From assembly GCA_004124295.1 (NCBI GenBank), contig SCKI01000009.1, positions 1-55,324 on the forward strand: DNA of 55,324 nucleotides. Reading direction: 5' to 3'. Each line of letters begins with the position of its first letter. Position 1 is the first letter of the stretch. This document shows positions 17,906-26,585 of the stretch, one piece after another. This DNA comes from Fidelibacterota bacterium (GTDB lineage Bacteria > Fidelibacterota > Marinisomatia > SCGC-AAA003-L08 > TS1B11). The position numbers and the translations under genes were made by a program. The notes under the pieces were generated by a model, which saw only the letters and a list, made by a program, of their open reading frames with translations, had not been told where the DNA came from and searched no databases.

Positions 17906-18804
17906 GCGGGCTGCTCTGCTTCGCCGGGAGAATCTGTGGCCTCAACGGCCTCGGCTACGACGGGCGCTGCTGCGGTCTCGGCAGCATTCCCGGCCTTGGC
18001 CTCGGGGGCCTGCTCCGCTGGGGTTGCTGCTGCCTTGGCCTCGGGGGCCGCTGCTGGGGGGGTCTCAGCTGCCGGGGCCTCTGTGCCGGGGGCCTGGTCG
18101 GCCTCAAAGGACTGGCCGCCCCGGGCTGCAATGATGCCGTCAGCGAGCGCGGCGGTGATCAGTTGGATGGCCCGCAGGGAGTCGTCATTGGCGGGGATAG
18201 GATAGTCAACCGTGGTGGGGTCGGTGTTGCTGTCAACGATGGCGAAGACGGGGATTTCCAGCCGCTTGGCCTCGAGCACGGCGGTCAACTCAAAATTGAT
18301 GTCCACCACAAAGATCGCGTTGGGCAACTGCTTCATGTCCTTGATGCCGCGATGCTGGTCCGATAGCCGGATCCGCTCCCGCTCCATCTTCAAAATCTCT
18401 TTTTTGGTCATCGATTCATAGAGCGTATCGGCATCCTTCTCCAGCTGCTGCAGCCGCTTGATGCTGCGCTTGATGGTGGAAAAGTTTGTCAGGGTGCCAC
18501 CGAGCCAGCGCTCCACCACATAGTACATGCCGCAGCGATCGGCTTCGCGCTGCAGCACATCCTTGGCCTGTTTCTTGGTGCCCACAAACAGCACGGTACC
18601 GCCCCCGGCCACCAATTTGGCCAGGGCCTCGGTGGCCCGGCGCAGGCGCTCAAGGGTCTGCTGCACATCGATGATGTGGATGCCGTTCTTGGCGGCATAG
18701 ATAAAGGGCTTGAAATTGGGGTGCCAACGCCGGGTCAGGTGGCCGAAATGGGCCCCGGCACTGACCAAACTTTCGACGGTAATTTTATTAAAGGCTGTTT
18801 CCAT
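17902..18804 (-). CDS. rpsB: 30S ribosomal protein S2 with long Ala/Pro/Glu-rich tail
   Basis: The first roughly 230 residues are a standard S2: SAGAHFGHLTRRWHP, YAAKNGIHIIDVQQT, FVGTKKQAKD, RWLGGTLTNFSTI, and the closing IPANDDSLRAIQLI. The remaining roughly 70 residues are a low-complexity tail rich in Ala, Pro and Glu (for example ETPPAAAPEAKAAATP), which makes the protein 300 residues long. The extension is probably disordered; its role is unknown. The gene overlaps tsf by four bases and follows rpsI by 20. Confidence 0.97.
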   Translation of the reverse strand: METAFNKITVESLVSAGAHFGHLTRRWHPNFKPFIYAAKNGIHIIDVQQTLERLRRATEALAKLVAGGGTVLFVGTKKQAKDVLQREADRCGMYYVVERWLGGTLTNFSTIKRSIKRLQQLEKDADTLYESMTKKEILKMERERIRLSDQHRGIKDMKQLPNAIFVVDINFELTAVLEAKRLEIPVFAIVDSNTDPTTVDYPIPANDDSLRAIQLITAALADGIIAARGGQSFEADQAPGTEAPAAETPPAAAPEAKAAATPAEQAPEAKAGNAAETAAAPVVAEAVEATDSPGEAEQPA

Positions 18805-18824
18805 ATTTTTTCCGGGCCGGTGCT

Positions 18825-19217
18825 CTAGCGCTTGGAGAACTGGAATTTCTTGCGGGCGCCGGGCTGGCCGTATTTCTTGCGCTCCACCTCGCGCGCATCG
18901 CGCGTCAGAAATCCCGCTTTCTTCAGAACGCCCCGGAAATCCGCATCGATCTTTTCCAGAGCCCGGGCGATGGCCAGGCGGATGGCCCCGGCCTGGCCGG
19001 TCTCGCCACCCCCGTTCACGCTCACAATGAAGTCATACTGCCCTTCGCTCTCCACGAGACGGATGGGTTGCAGCACCAGGTTCCGGTGCGCCACCCGGGG
19101 AAAATAGTTTTCCATGCTGCGGCGGTTGATGAAGATCTCCCCCTTGCCGCTGGAAACCCGCAAGCGGGCGACTGCAGATTTTCGCCGGCCAATGGTCTGG
19201 GCAATAACTTTGGTCAT
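18825..19217 (-). CDS. rpsI: 30S ribosomal protein S9
   Basis: The 130-residue protein has [26 protein letters not shown] near the start, [21 protein letters not shown] in the middle, and the basic C-terminal tail [17 protein letters not shown], which in S9 reaches the decoding site. Length and sequence are normal. It follows rplM after three bases. Confidence 0.98.
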   Translation of the reverse strand: MTKVIAQTIGRRKSAVARLRVSSGKGEIFINRRSMENYFPRVAHRNLVLQPIRLVESEGQYDFIVSVNGGGETGQAGAIRLAIARALEKIDADFRGVLKKAGFLTRDAREVERKKYGQPGARKKFQFSKR

Positions 19218-19220
19218 ATT

Positions 19221-19652
19221 CTAGAAGAATTCCAGCGGCTTGGGCAGTTGGGCCTCGTGGGGATGATCGGGCCCGGCATAAACTTTCAGGTGTTTGATGA
19301 CCCGGCGCCCCAGCTTGTTATGGGGCAACATGCCTCTGACGGCGCTCTGAATGATGCGCTCCGGATGCCGGCGGCGGAGGTCTTCCAGCAGGACCGTTTT
19401 GGCCCCGCCCATAAAGCCGGAATGCCGCCAGTACACTTTCTTGGAATCCTTGCCGCCGGTGGCCACCACCTTCTCGGCATTGGTCACAATAACGCAGTCG
19501 CCCATGTCCAGATGGGGCGTGAAAGTCGGCTTGTGCTTACCGCGTAGGACCGATGCTACCCGCGCTGCCAGACGGCCCAACACCTGGCCCTCGGCGTCAA
19601 TGACGTACCAGTCCTTGCGGATATCTTTTGCTTTTAGTGAATACGTTTGCAT
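19221..19652 (-). CDS. rplM: 50S ribosomal protein L13
   Basis: The product is about 143 residues, with DWYVIDAEGQVLGRLA, LRGKHKPTFTPHLDMGDCVIV, YWRHSGFMGG, PERIIQSAVRGMLPHN and LKVYAGPDHPH, all standard for L13. Two adjacent ATGs (19655 and 19652) are possible starts; neither has a clear Shine-Dalgarno sequence. The predicted transcription start is only about 20 bases upstream, so the leader is very short. This is the first gene of the ribosomal operon. Confidence 0.96.
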   Translation of the reverse strand: MQTYSLKAKDIRKDWYVIDAEGQVLGRLAARVASVLRGKHKPTFTPHLDMGDCVIVTNAEKVVATGGKDSKKVYWRHSGFMGGAKTVLLEDLRRRHPERIIQSAVRGMLPHNKLGRRVIKHLKVYAGPDHPHEAQLPKPLEFF

Positions 19653-19658
19653 CATTTG

Positions 19659-19708
19659 TGCATTTAAATGCAGCACGAAGTTTAGCGGGACTCTCCGACG
19701 GGGGTCAA
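19659..19708 (-). promoter_or_regulatory. Sigma-70-type promoter and start-site palindrome for the rplM operon
   Basis: On the minus strand TTGACC (19708-19703) is followed after 18 bases by TAAACT (19684-19679), just after the pyrC stop codon. Transcription should start near 19672. The perfect 14-base palindrome TGCATTTAAATGCA (19672-19659) lies exactly at that start and next to the rplM ATG. It could be an operator or a 5' hairpin in the mRNA. Confidence 0.6.
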
Positions 19709-19713
19709 GGCTT

Positions 19714-21000
19714 TTAATGCCCCAGATATAGACCGTGGGGTGACAGGGTTGCCCGGACCCGCCCTTTCAATCGGCGGCCCAGCGCCGGTGTGTTCCGGGA
19801 GCGGGAGTGGATGTGCTCCGGCCCGAAGGTCCATTCGGCCGCCGGATCGACCACGACCAGCTCCGCCACCGCCCCGGGCTGGAGGGGCTGCAGCTCAAGG
19901 TTCAGCACGCCGGCCGGTCCCGTGGTCAGCAGATCCAGCACCTTTTCGGTAGTCAGACCGGCCTCGGTGAGCGCCGTATGGGCCAGGCCGAAGGCCGACT
20001 CCAGCCCGATCATGCCGAAGGGGGCCTGGAGCATATCCTGCTCCTTTTCCTCGACGGTGTGGGGCGCGTGGTCGGTAGCAATGCAGTCGATGGTGCCGTC
20101 CTGCAGCCCGGCCACCACCGCCCGCCGGTCACTCTCGGATCGTAGCGGCGGGGCCACTTTGGCCATCGGATCGTAACCGGCCAGCAGCTCTTCGGTCAGT
20201 GCCAAATGATGCGGGGTCGCTTCGGCGGTGACATGGGCGCCGGCGGCCTTGAAAGCCCGTACCTGGGCCACCGCCTCGGCCGTGCTCAGGTGGGGCACAT
20301 GCAGCCGTCCCCCCGTGTCGGCCGCCAGCAGCAGGTCCCGGTAGACCATGGCCGCCTCGGCCAGGGCCGGATTTCCCGGCAGACCCAGCCGCGTAGAGAG
20401 GGCCCCTTCATGCATCACCCCGGCGCCGCGCAGGTCCGGGTCCTCGGCATGGTTGATCAGCGGCACGCCCAGGTCCTTCGCATAATAGAGGGCATGGCGC
20501 AGCACCTGGCCGTTGCGGATCGGCACGCCGTCATCGGAAAAGGCCACCGCGCCGGCCGCGCGCATCGCCCGCAGCTCGGCCAGCTCGACCCCCTGCTGGC
20601 CGGCGGTGATCGCGCCAATGACCATGATCTCCACCGGGAGCCCGGCACTCTTTTCGAGCAGGGCCCGGACCGCTTCCGGCGAATCGATGGGCGGCTCGGT
20701 GTTGGGCATCACGCAGACCCTTGTAAAGCCGCCGGCCAGGGCGGCCTGGGCGCCGCTGGCCAGGGTCTCCTTGTCCTCCCTGCCCGGCTCCCGGAAGTGG
20801 GCATGGAGATCAATAAAGCCGTGCGTAATCAGGCAGCCGGCGGCATCAATGACGGTGGTTTTGCCCCGGTCGAGGCTCTCCGGCTCCACCAGCCGGCCGC
20901 GCTTCACGGCCAGATCAACGCGCCGCGATTTGCCCGTGGCAGGATCGTATACCCTGCCGCCGGTAATGAGAATCTGGCCTGGCAGAGCCCCGGCGGCCAT
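19714..21000 (-). CDS. pyrC: Dihydroorotase
   Basis: The 428-residue zinc amidohydrolase closes carbamoyl-aspartate to dihydroorotate. The metal motif is FIDLHAHFREPG (Asp64, His66, His68), with PNTEPPIDSPEAV, the NHAEDP segment and ATDHAPHTVEEKE further on. It is the long class I type, about 425 residues, common in Gram-positive bacteria and FCB relatives. Its ATG overlaps the pyrB TGA by one base, completing a pyrR-pyrB-pyrC operon. Confidence 0.97.
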   Translation of the reverse strand: MAAGALPGQILITGGRVYDPATGKSRRVDLAVKRGRLVEPESLDRGKTTVIDAAGCLITHGFIDLHAHFREPGREDKETLASGAQAALAGGFTRVCVMPNTEPPIDSPEAVRALLEKSAGLPVEIMVIGAITAGQQGVELAELRAMRAAGAVAFSDDGVPIRNGQVLRHALYYAKDLGVPLINHAEDPDLRGAGVMHEGALSTRLGLPGNPALAEAAMVYRDLLLAADTGGRLHVPHLSTAEAVAQVRAFKAAGAHVTAEATPHHLALTEELLAGYDPMAKVAPPLRSESDRRAVVAGLQDGTIDCIATDHAPHTVEEKEQDMLQAPFGMIGLESAFGLAHTALTEAGLTTEKVLDLLTTGPAGVLNLELQPLQPGAVAELVVVDPAAEWTFGPEHIHSRSRNTPALGRRLKGRVRATLSPHGLYLGH

Positions 21001-21938
21001 CAGCCCGCGGCCCGGGGACCCAGCAGGTGGTAAAGGATACTCATGCGCACCGCCACGCCGTTGATGACCTGGTCGAGGATGATGGCCTGGTCGCTGTCGG
21101 CCACATCGCTGTCGATTTCCACGCCCCGGTTGATCGGTCCCGGATGCAGGATGATGATTTCCCGCTTGTGGCGCGCGAGGCGCTCGTTGGTCAGGCCGAA
21201 GCCGGCCCGGTATTCCCGCACCGACGGGATCAGTCCGGCGCCCATCCGCTCCCGCTGGATGCGCAGGACATTCACCGCATCGGCCCAGCCCAGCAGGTCA
21301 TCCACATCGGGTACCACTGACACCCCCAGCGCTTCGACCTGCGGGGGAATCAGGTGGCCGGGCCCGCAGACCGCCACCTCGGCTCCCATAGTGAGCAGCC
21401 CGAAGATATTCGACCGGGCCACCCGGCTGTGGGCGATATCACCGATGATGCCCACCTTGAGTCCCTTGAGGCGTCCAAAGCGCTCCTGGAGCGACAGCAT
21501 GTCCAGCAAGGCCTGGGTGGGATGCTCGTGGCTGCCGTCACCGGCATTGATCACCACCGCATCGACGAAGCGGCTCAACTGCACCGCCGCCCCGGGTACC
21601 GGGTGCCGCATCACGACCGCATCCATTTTCATGGCATGGATGTTGAGGACCGTGTCCTTGAGTCCCTCTCCCTTGTCCAGGCTCGATCCCCCGACGCTGA
21701 AATTGGTGACATCGGCGCTGAGGCGCTTCTCGGCCAGCTCGAAGGAGATGCGGGTGCGGGTCGAATTTTCGAAGAACAGGTTGACCACATTGATGCCGCT
21801 GAGGGTGGGCACCTTCTTGATGGGCCGGTCCAGCACTTCCCTGAATGTGAAGCCGGTGTCCAGCAGAATCTGTATGTCGGCCGCCGAGACCCCTTCCAGG
21901 CCCAGCAGGTGGGTCAGCGATACGGTTGGTTCAGTCAA
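21000..21938 (-). CDS. pyrB: Aspartate carbamoyltransferase catalytic subunit
   Basis: The 312-residue enzyme condenses aspartate and carbamoyl phosphate, the committed step of pyrimidine synthesis. FFENSTRTRISFE (Ser59-Arg63) is the carbamoyl-phosphate motif; GSSLDKGEGLKDTV, HPTQALLD and ILHPGPINRGVE are also present. No regulatory pyrI is adjacent, which fits the arrangement in which PyrR controls expression. It overlaps pyrR by four bases. Confidence 0.97.
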   Translation of the reverse strand: MTEPTVSLTHLLGLEGVSAADIQILLDTGFTFREVLDRPIKKVPTLSGINVVNLFFENSTRTRISFELAEKRLSADVTNFSVGGSSLDKGEGLKDTVLNIHAMKMDAVVMRHPVPGAAVQLSRFVDAVVINAGDGSHEHPTQALLDMLSLQERFGRLKGLKVGIIGDIAHSRVARSNIFGLLTMGAEVAVCGPGHLIPPQVEALGVSVVPDVDDLLGWADAVNVLRIQRERMGAGLIPSVREYRAGFGLTNERLARHKREIIILHPGPINRGVEIDSDVADSDQAIILDQVINGVAVRMSILYHLLGPRAAG

Positions 21939-22483
21939 CCGCCGTACTCCAGCAGCAGCACTTCATCGCTGCCGTCCACTTCCTCCAGGCGTACCTGGAT
22001 GTGCTCGTTAGCTGCGGCGGCATGGGCCAGTCCTAGATAGTCGGCCTGCACCGGAAGTTCCCTGCCGCCCCGGTCCACCAGCACGGCCAGTTCGATAGAA
22101 GCGGGCCGGCCAAAATCCATAATACTGTTGATCGCCGCCCGCACGGTCCGGCCGGTGTAGAGGACATCGTCCACCAGCACCAGGGGCAGATCATCCACGC
22201 CGAACGGTATGTCTGAAGGCCCCACCTGGGGCGAAGGGAGCCGGGTGCGAAAATCGTCCCGGTGGAAGGTGACGTCCACGGTGCCCAGTTTCACGGCGCT
22301 GCCCAGCTCGGCCCTGATGATCCCGGCAATGCGCCTGGAGAGGTGGTCCCCCCGGGTGCGGATGCCGATAATGCCCATATCGGAGCCGGCCGGGTAGCGG
22401 GCCATGATCTCCGCGGCCAGCCGTTGAACGGTTTCGGCCATCTGGCCGGCGTCCATCAAGCGGACTTTCCGGGGCTGGGTCAT
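21935..22483 (-). CDS. pyrR: Bifunctional pyrimidine operon regulator / uracil phosphoribosyltransferase
   Basis: The 182-residue protein has the PRPP-binding motif LVLVDDVLYTGRTV (101-114) and IGIRTRGDHLSRRIA near the N-terminus, both typical of PyrR. In many bacteria PyrR binds UMP and the leader RNA of its own operon to promote termination or block translation. Here an intrinsic terminator lies only 15 bases upstream of the ATG, consistent with that mode. It heads pyrR-pyrB-pyrC. No Shine-Dalgarno is close to the ATG. Confidence 0.95.
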   Translation of the reverse strand: MTQPRKVRLMDAGQMAETVQRLAAEIMARYPAGSDMGIIGIRTRGDHLSRRIAGIIRAELGSAVKLGTVDVTFHRDDFRTRLPSPQVGPSDIPFGVDDLPLVLVDDVLYTGRTVRAAINSIMDFGRPASIELAVLVDRGGRELPVQADYLGLAHAAAANEHIQVRLEEVDGSDEVLLLEYGG

Positions 22484-22498
22484 GTGTTAATTGGGCTC

Positions 22499-22521
22499 AA
22501 AAAAAACCTCCTGAAAGGAGG
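22499..22521 (-). terminator. Intrinsic terminator/attenuator in the pyrR leader
   Basis: On the minus strand CCTCCT pairs with AGGAGG around the loop TTC (22521-22507), followed by eight T residues (22506-22499). It sits between the presumed promoter region and the pyrR ATG at 22483, so it would end transcripts before the operon. Further upstream AGTCTT and AAGACT (about 22578-22544) can pair. I could not find a clear PyrR-binding consensus or a complete antiterminator, so the control mechanism is inferred from position. Confidence 0.75.
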
Positions 22522-22696
22522 CGCTGGAGCAGGCCAGGGGCCGTCAGTCTTCTGGGGCGGGGCAGTGGAACAAGACTCACTTCAAGGGTACAACTTAGGG
22601 GCCATGTGGCGACCGGACAAGGGATTATCTGGCCGTGGCGGGGCGAACACGCCTTTAATCTGCGGCCGACAGACCGTCAACCGGACGCCGCTGCAG

Positions 22697-23581
22697 CTAC
22701 TGCCTCCTAATCACTCTCTGTAGATCAAACACCAGGTTTAGGCGAGCATAGACCTGTAGTTTCGATAGCAGGATTTCCAGCGCATCGTGGTAGATGCCTG
22801 TATCCAGGACGATCACATTCCCGATCTGATACCTCGTCCCCACCACGATCAGGTAGCGATAGGCCAGCCGCAGTTCATTTGTCGCCGTATCGAGCTGGTA
22901 CTGCGGCGCTGCCAAGGCCTGTCCCACGTAGGCAAAATCGGACGCGGCCTGAAAAGTGAAGCCCATTCCACCGCCCACCATCCATTCCTGGGCGATTTCA
23001 GGTATCTCAATCGAAGCGGACTGTTCTTCGTCAAAAAAGCGGAAAGACACACGCAGATTTCGGGCGCGAGAGTCGAGGACATAAAGGGACGGATAGAGCC
23101 GCAATTTTTCGCTTAACTGCACACCCAGCAGCAGGTCGACCCGGGAATAAATACTTTCAAAATTGACCGAGGCGATATTGGCTGCCCTATACTCTGCGCT
23201 CTCATTGATTGCGTACTCCAGGGAATAAGTAGGGCTCCATTTCTGGGCATTGTAAAACGCCAACGACCAGTCAAGCCACGGCACCGCCTTGGGCAGCCGA
23301 ATTTTTATGCCCGCCACCGGCACGGACCCTTTCCCGGCCTCCAGATCGCTGTAGAAATATTGCTGCGACCATTCGAACTCCGCGGCCCCGCCGAGACCTA
23401 TCCGAACGGCCGGACGCCACCCGCGCTGGCCGACAATATCTGCGAAGCCCCCCTGCAGGTTCAGGGTCAATGCAGGCAGAATATCGGCGGTGGGATGAAT
23501 AATCTGATGTGTGGGCGTGGCTTGGCCCTGCAAAGCGGCCAGCAATACGCCTAACATTAATAGGGATTTTTTCGGCTGCAT
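22697..23581 (-). CDS. Predicted outer-membrane beta-barrel protein, uncharacterised
   Basis: The 294-residue product has a signal peptide (about 1-20). The mature part is a series of short strands of alternating polar and hydrophobic residues with many aromatics (for example AAEFEWSQQYFYSDLEAG; KLRLYPSLYVLD; NELRLAYRYLIVVGTRYQIG), typical of a small outer-membrane barrel. I recognise no named family. It stands alone, transcribed away from the small membrane-protein gene at 23790. Its codon use seems somewhat less GC-rich than its neighbours, judged by eye only. Confidence 0.62.
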   Translation of the reverse strand: MQPKKSLLMLGVLLAALQGQATPTHQIIHPTADILPALTLNLQGGFADIVGQRGWRPAVRIGLGGAAEFEWSQQYFYSDLEAGKGSVPVAGIKIRLPKAVPWLDWSLAFYNAQKWSPTYSLEYAINESAEYRAANIASVNFESIYSRVDLLLGVQLSEKLRLYPSLYVLDSRARNLRVSFRFFDEEQSASIEIPEIAQEWMVGGGMGFTFQAASDFAYVGQALAAPQYQLDTATNELRLAYRYLIVVGTRYQIGNVIVLDTGIYHDALEILLSKLQVYARLNLVFDLQRVIRRQ

Positions 23582-23789
23582 GGGATTCCCCCCCGGATGC
23601 TCTAACTGCTTGAAATTATTACGTCAGGGCTCCAATCTACTCCGGACCTGCGCGAAATCCCAATAAAATCACCCCCTCCAATCGCTATCCGGCAGCAAAA
23701 TGCCCCGGTAAGTGACCTGTCTGCGGTATCAAATTTTTGCGTTGCCCGGTCCGGGCTAACCTCTGGGGCTATGTCGCAAGGAAGGTATT

Positions 23790-23948
23790 ATGGAAAAGTT
23801 GGCCTACATCCTCATCGGCAGCATAGCACTGCTCTGGCTTCTGGGCGTCATCGCAGGAGGGTCCCCCTGGCGCCATGCAGCGGACCGGCGGTCAAATTGG
23901 CCTGGGCCCGTGGCCCGCTTAATCCTCCGCCCCGTCGAGGCCGGATAA
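23790..23948 (+). CDS. Small single-span membrane protein (52 residues)
   Basis: A short frame starts at an ATG preceded by GGAAGG six bases upstream. It encodes a clear membrane helix (AYILIGSIALLWLLGVIAGG, residues 5-24) and then a Trp/Arg/Pro-rich tail. The N-terminal signature resembles, from memory, small bacterial membrane proteins of about 70 residues in which the helix is followed by a second one. Here the second is missing, so the gene may be a truncated copy. Its end overlaps the convergent lipoprotein gene by about 30 bases. Confidence 0.5.
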   Translation: MEKLAYILIGSIALLWLLGVIAGGSPWRHAADRRSNWPGPVARLILRPVEAG

Positions 23949-24737
23949 CCCCTCGCCGGCCGACAGATCGAGGCGATACCTGCCGTAGGGCTTGATTTCC
24001 ACGGTCACCTGCAGCGCCGCGCGGGCCTGCGGTCCCCAGATGGCTTCCAAGTCCAGCGCCAGCCGTTGCTCCTCCCCCGATATCAGCGAGGTCACCTTGG
24101 TCTGATCGAGCATGACCTGGCGACCCGGCAGCGGTTCCAGTAATTGTGGCTCCGGCGCCCCGGCTGCCCAGACGAGGATGGTCACATCCGGATGCAGCTG
24201 CAACTGGCCCCTCTGCAAGCGGAACTCGGGAATCTCGAGGTCCCGGTCGTAGGCGTTGCGCAGCAGTATCTCGATCAATGGTCCCCCGTCCGGGGTCAGT
24301 CCCGCCAGCCTGGCCAGGACCATCTGAACCTGGATATGCCGCACCAGCAGACCGGCCCGGTTGGGCAGGGTCCAGCCCAGCAGTTGCCGGGGACCGGGGC
24401 CTGTGCCCCCCAAGAACCAGAGCCAATCCCCTGCCGGCGGATCGTCCTGGCCGGTAATCCAGAGCACCGGTATTTCCTGGAGACCGGCAGCGCTGCCCAT
24501 CATAAAACTGATCGCATCGCCCCAAACGATCCGGCGGGCGGCCACTGTTCCCCGGCCCAGACCGCCTGCACCGCCGGGCGCGGCCGGCAGGGGCTGCAGC
24601 TGCCCCACCGTTATCATATCGGCGGCATCGGTGAGGGCGTGCAGAGTGGCCGCCTCCCCGCCCCGGCCGATGAACACGCAGCCGGCCAGAAGCAGCCCGC
24701 CGAGGGGCGCCAGGATCAGCCTGCGCCGGTTACTCAC
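23919..24737 (-). CDS. Uncharacterised lipoprotein
   Basis: The 272-residue product has a basic start and the lipobox LLAGC (Cys20), so it should be anchored in the envelope. The rest is a mix of short strands with Gly/Pro-rich turns, and the C-terminal 70 residues (VMLDQTKVTSLISGEEQRLALDLE-type pattern) look like a beta-sandwich. No family is recognised. It overlaps the end of pyk by eight bases and is probably the last gene of the Moco-pyk operon. Confidence 0.6.
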   Translation of the reverse strand: MSNRRRLILAPLGGLLLAGCVFIGRGGEAATLHALTDAADMITVGQLQPLPAAPGGAGGLGRGTVAARRIVWGDAISFMMGSAAGLQEIPVLWITGQDDPPAGDWLWFLGGTGPGPRQLLGWTLPNRAGLLVRHIQVQMVLARLAGLTPDGGPLIEILLRNAYDRDLEIPEFRLQRGQLQLHPDVTILVWAAGAPEPQLLEPLPGRQVMLDQTKVTSLISGEEQRLALDLEAIWGPQARAALQVTVEIKPYGRYRLDLSAGEGLSGLDGAED

Positions 24738-26157
24738 TGCCGACCTGCTGAACTTTGAGCAGATTGGTGCTGCCGGCTATCCCGATGGGGACACCGGCGG
24801 TAAAGACAAAATACTCCCCCGTGCCGATAAGCCCCTGGTCCAACAGCCGTTTTTCGGCATTGGCGATCATCTCATCGGTGCTGGTGAACTCTTCCACCAG
24901 AAGCGGGAAGACGCCCCACACCAGCTGCAGCTGGCGGCAGGTCTGGTCCGAGGGCGAAAAGGCCACGATCCGCGCCGCTGGCCGGAACCGGGAGACGCCC
25001 CGGGCCGTCACACCGCTGTGGGTCATGGTCACGATCACCGGAAAGCCGCACTCCCTGGCGATGGTGCAGGCGGCGTGGCTGATGGCCGTCCCCACGGTGA
25101 CTTTCGCCCGCTGGCCCCCATCCCGGCGCTGGGCCAACACCGATGACTCAGTGGCCAAGGCCACGTTATGCAGAGTCTTCACCGCCTCCACCGGATATTT
25201 GCCCACGGCCGTTTCATTGGACAGCATGAGGGCATCGGTGCCGTCAAAGATGGCATTGGCCACATCGTTCACTTCGGCCCGGGTCGGGGTGGGAGCGGTT
25301 ACCATGCTGTCGAGCAGCTGAGTGGCGGTGATCACCGGTTTGCCGGCCGCCCGGCAGGCGGAAATAATCCTTTTCTGAATCAGGGGCACCTGCTCCAGCG
25401 CCATCTCCACGCCCAAGTCCCCCCTGGCCACCATGATACCATCGAAGACATCAATGATCGCCGCCAGGTCCTCGACCGCCTCCGGTTTCTCGATTTTGGC
25501 CATGACGGGAACCCGCCGGCCCTCCTCGGCAAATATGGCCTCGATAGGCTCCCGGTCGCTGGCCGACCGGACGAAGGAGAGCGCCACCCAGTCGATGCCC
25601 TCCCGCAGACCGAGCCGGAGATTGGCCTTGTCTGCCTCGCTGACCGAGGGCACATCCAGGGCCACGCCGGGGAAGTTGACCCCCTTGTTGGGCGTGAGCA
25701 GACCGCCGTATATGACCTTGAGTTCCAGCAGCGTGTCCGAAATGTGTCCCAGCACCTCCAGCCGGAACCTGCCGTCATCCAGCATGACCTGGGCCTCATC
25801 GGCCACCGCCTTAAAGCCCACCGCCGGCCGTATCTGCAGGTCAGCCTCGGCAGCCGGACCCAGAGTCAGGGTCTCGCCCGCCACCAGGGTCCGTCCCCCG
25901 GGAGGAATGTTGGCGACGCGAATCTTGGGTCCCGCCAGATCGAGGAGCAGACCGACCACCCGGTTTTCGGCTGCCGCCGCCTCCCGCAGGAGGCGAATCT
26001 GCCGGACGATAGCCTCCGGGTCGGCATGGGAGGTGTTGATGCGGGCCACGTTCAGACCGGCCCGCAGCAGCTCCCGGAGCAGTTCCGGACTGTCCGAAGC
26101 GGGCCCCAGCGTGACCACAATTTTGGTCTTGGGATCGATGGAATTCCCCTGGGCCAT
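24730..26157 (-). CDS. pyk: Pyruvate kinase
   Basis: The 475-residue enzyme makes pyruvate and ATP from phosphoenolpyruvate and ADP. It has KIVVTLGPAS, ARINTSHADPEAI, LLLDLAGPKIRV, the catalytic IEKPEAVEDL, MVARGDLGVEM, and the signature ATQLLDSMVTAPTPTRAEVNDVANAI. The usual RxNFSHG motif reads INTSHAD, a modest departure that keeps Arg, Asn and His. The ATG at 26157 overlaps the moaE TGA, so it is translationally coupled to the Moco operon, an unusual place for a glycolytic gene. The C-terminal domain is complete. Confidence 0.96.
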   Translation of the reverse strand: MAQGNSIDPKTKIVVTLGPASDSPELLRELLRAGLNVARINTSHADPEAIVRQIRLLREAAAAENRVVGLLLDLAGPKIRVANIPPGGRTLVAGETLTLGPAAEADLQIRPAVGFKAVADEAQVMLDDGRFRLEVLGHISDTLLELKVIYGGLLTPNKGVNFPGVALDVPSVSEADKANLRLGLREGIDWVALSFVRSASDREPIEAIFAEEGRRVPVMAKIEKPEAVEDLAAIIDVFDGIMVARGDLGVEMALEQVPLIQKRIISACRAAGKPVITATQLLDSMVTAPTPTRAEVNDVANAIFDGTDALMLSNETAVGKYPVEAVKTLHNVALATESSVLAQRRDGGQRAKVTVGTAISHAACTIARECGFPVIVTMTHSGVTARGVSRFRPAARIVAFSPSDQTCRQLQLVWGVFPLLVEEFTSTDEMIANAEKRLLDQGLIGTGEYFVFTAGVPIGIAGSTNLLKVQQVGSE

Positions 26158-26582
26158 CAGCTGGGGTCCCGGGCTCCGGCAACGGAGGGAAAACGCTCCC
26201 CATCCGCGCAGATGCCCCATTTCCAGACCGGCACCCGGAGCTTGATCTCCCGCACCAGCCAGGCCACCGCTTCCAGTCCCGCCTCGCGGTGCCGGGACCA
26301 GATGACGATCTGCAGGGACGCCTCTCCGACGGGAACCAGGCCGGTGCGGTGGCGGCAGAAGAGGTCCTGAATGTCGAACCGCCCGGCGGTCTCCGCTACG
26401 ATGGCGGACAGTTCCTTCCCGGCCATCCCGGCATAGACTTCGTAGTCCAGAGCCACGATGGCGCGGCCGTTCTCCTCGTCCCGGACCCGTCCCTGGAAGA
26501 CCACTTCGGCCCCGGTCTTGCCGCCCTCCGGGTCAGCGCTGAACGGCGGCAGGGGACCGCCCACCATTTCGGCCAGGACCAT
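26157..26582 (-). CDS. moaE: Molybdopterin synthase large subunit
   Basis: The 141-residue protein combines with MoaD to insert two sulfurs into cyclic pyranopterin monophosphate, making molybdopterin. It shows YEVYAGMAGKELSAI, CRHRTGLVPVGEASL, SRHREAGLEAV and the catalytic lysines in REIKLRVPVWK (Lys114, Lys121). The length is normal. It follows moaD by three bases and overlaps pyk. Confidence 0.95.
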   Translation of the reverse strand: MVLAEMVGGPLPPFSADPEGGKTGAEVVFQGRVRDEENGRAIVALDYEVYAGMAGKELSAIVAETAGRFDIQDLFCRHRTGLVPVGEASLQIVIWSRHREAGLEAVAWLVREIKLRVPVWKWGICADGERFPSVAGARDPS

Positions 26583-26585
26583 GCC

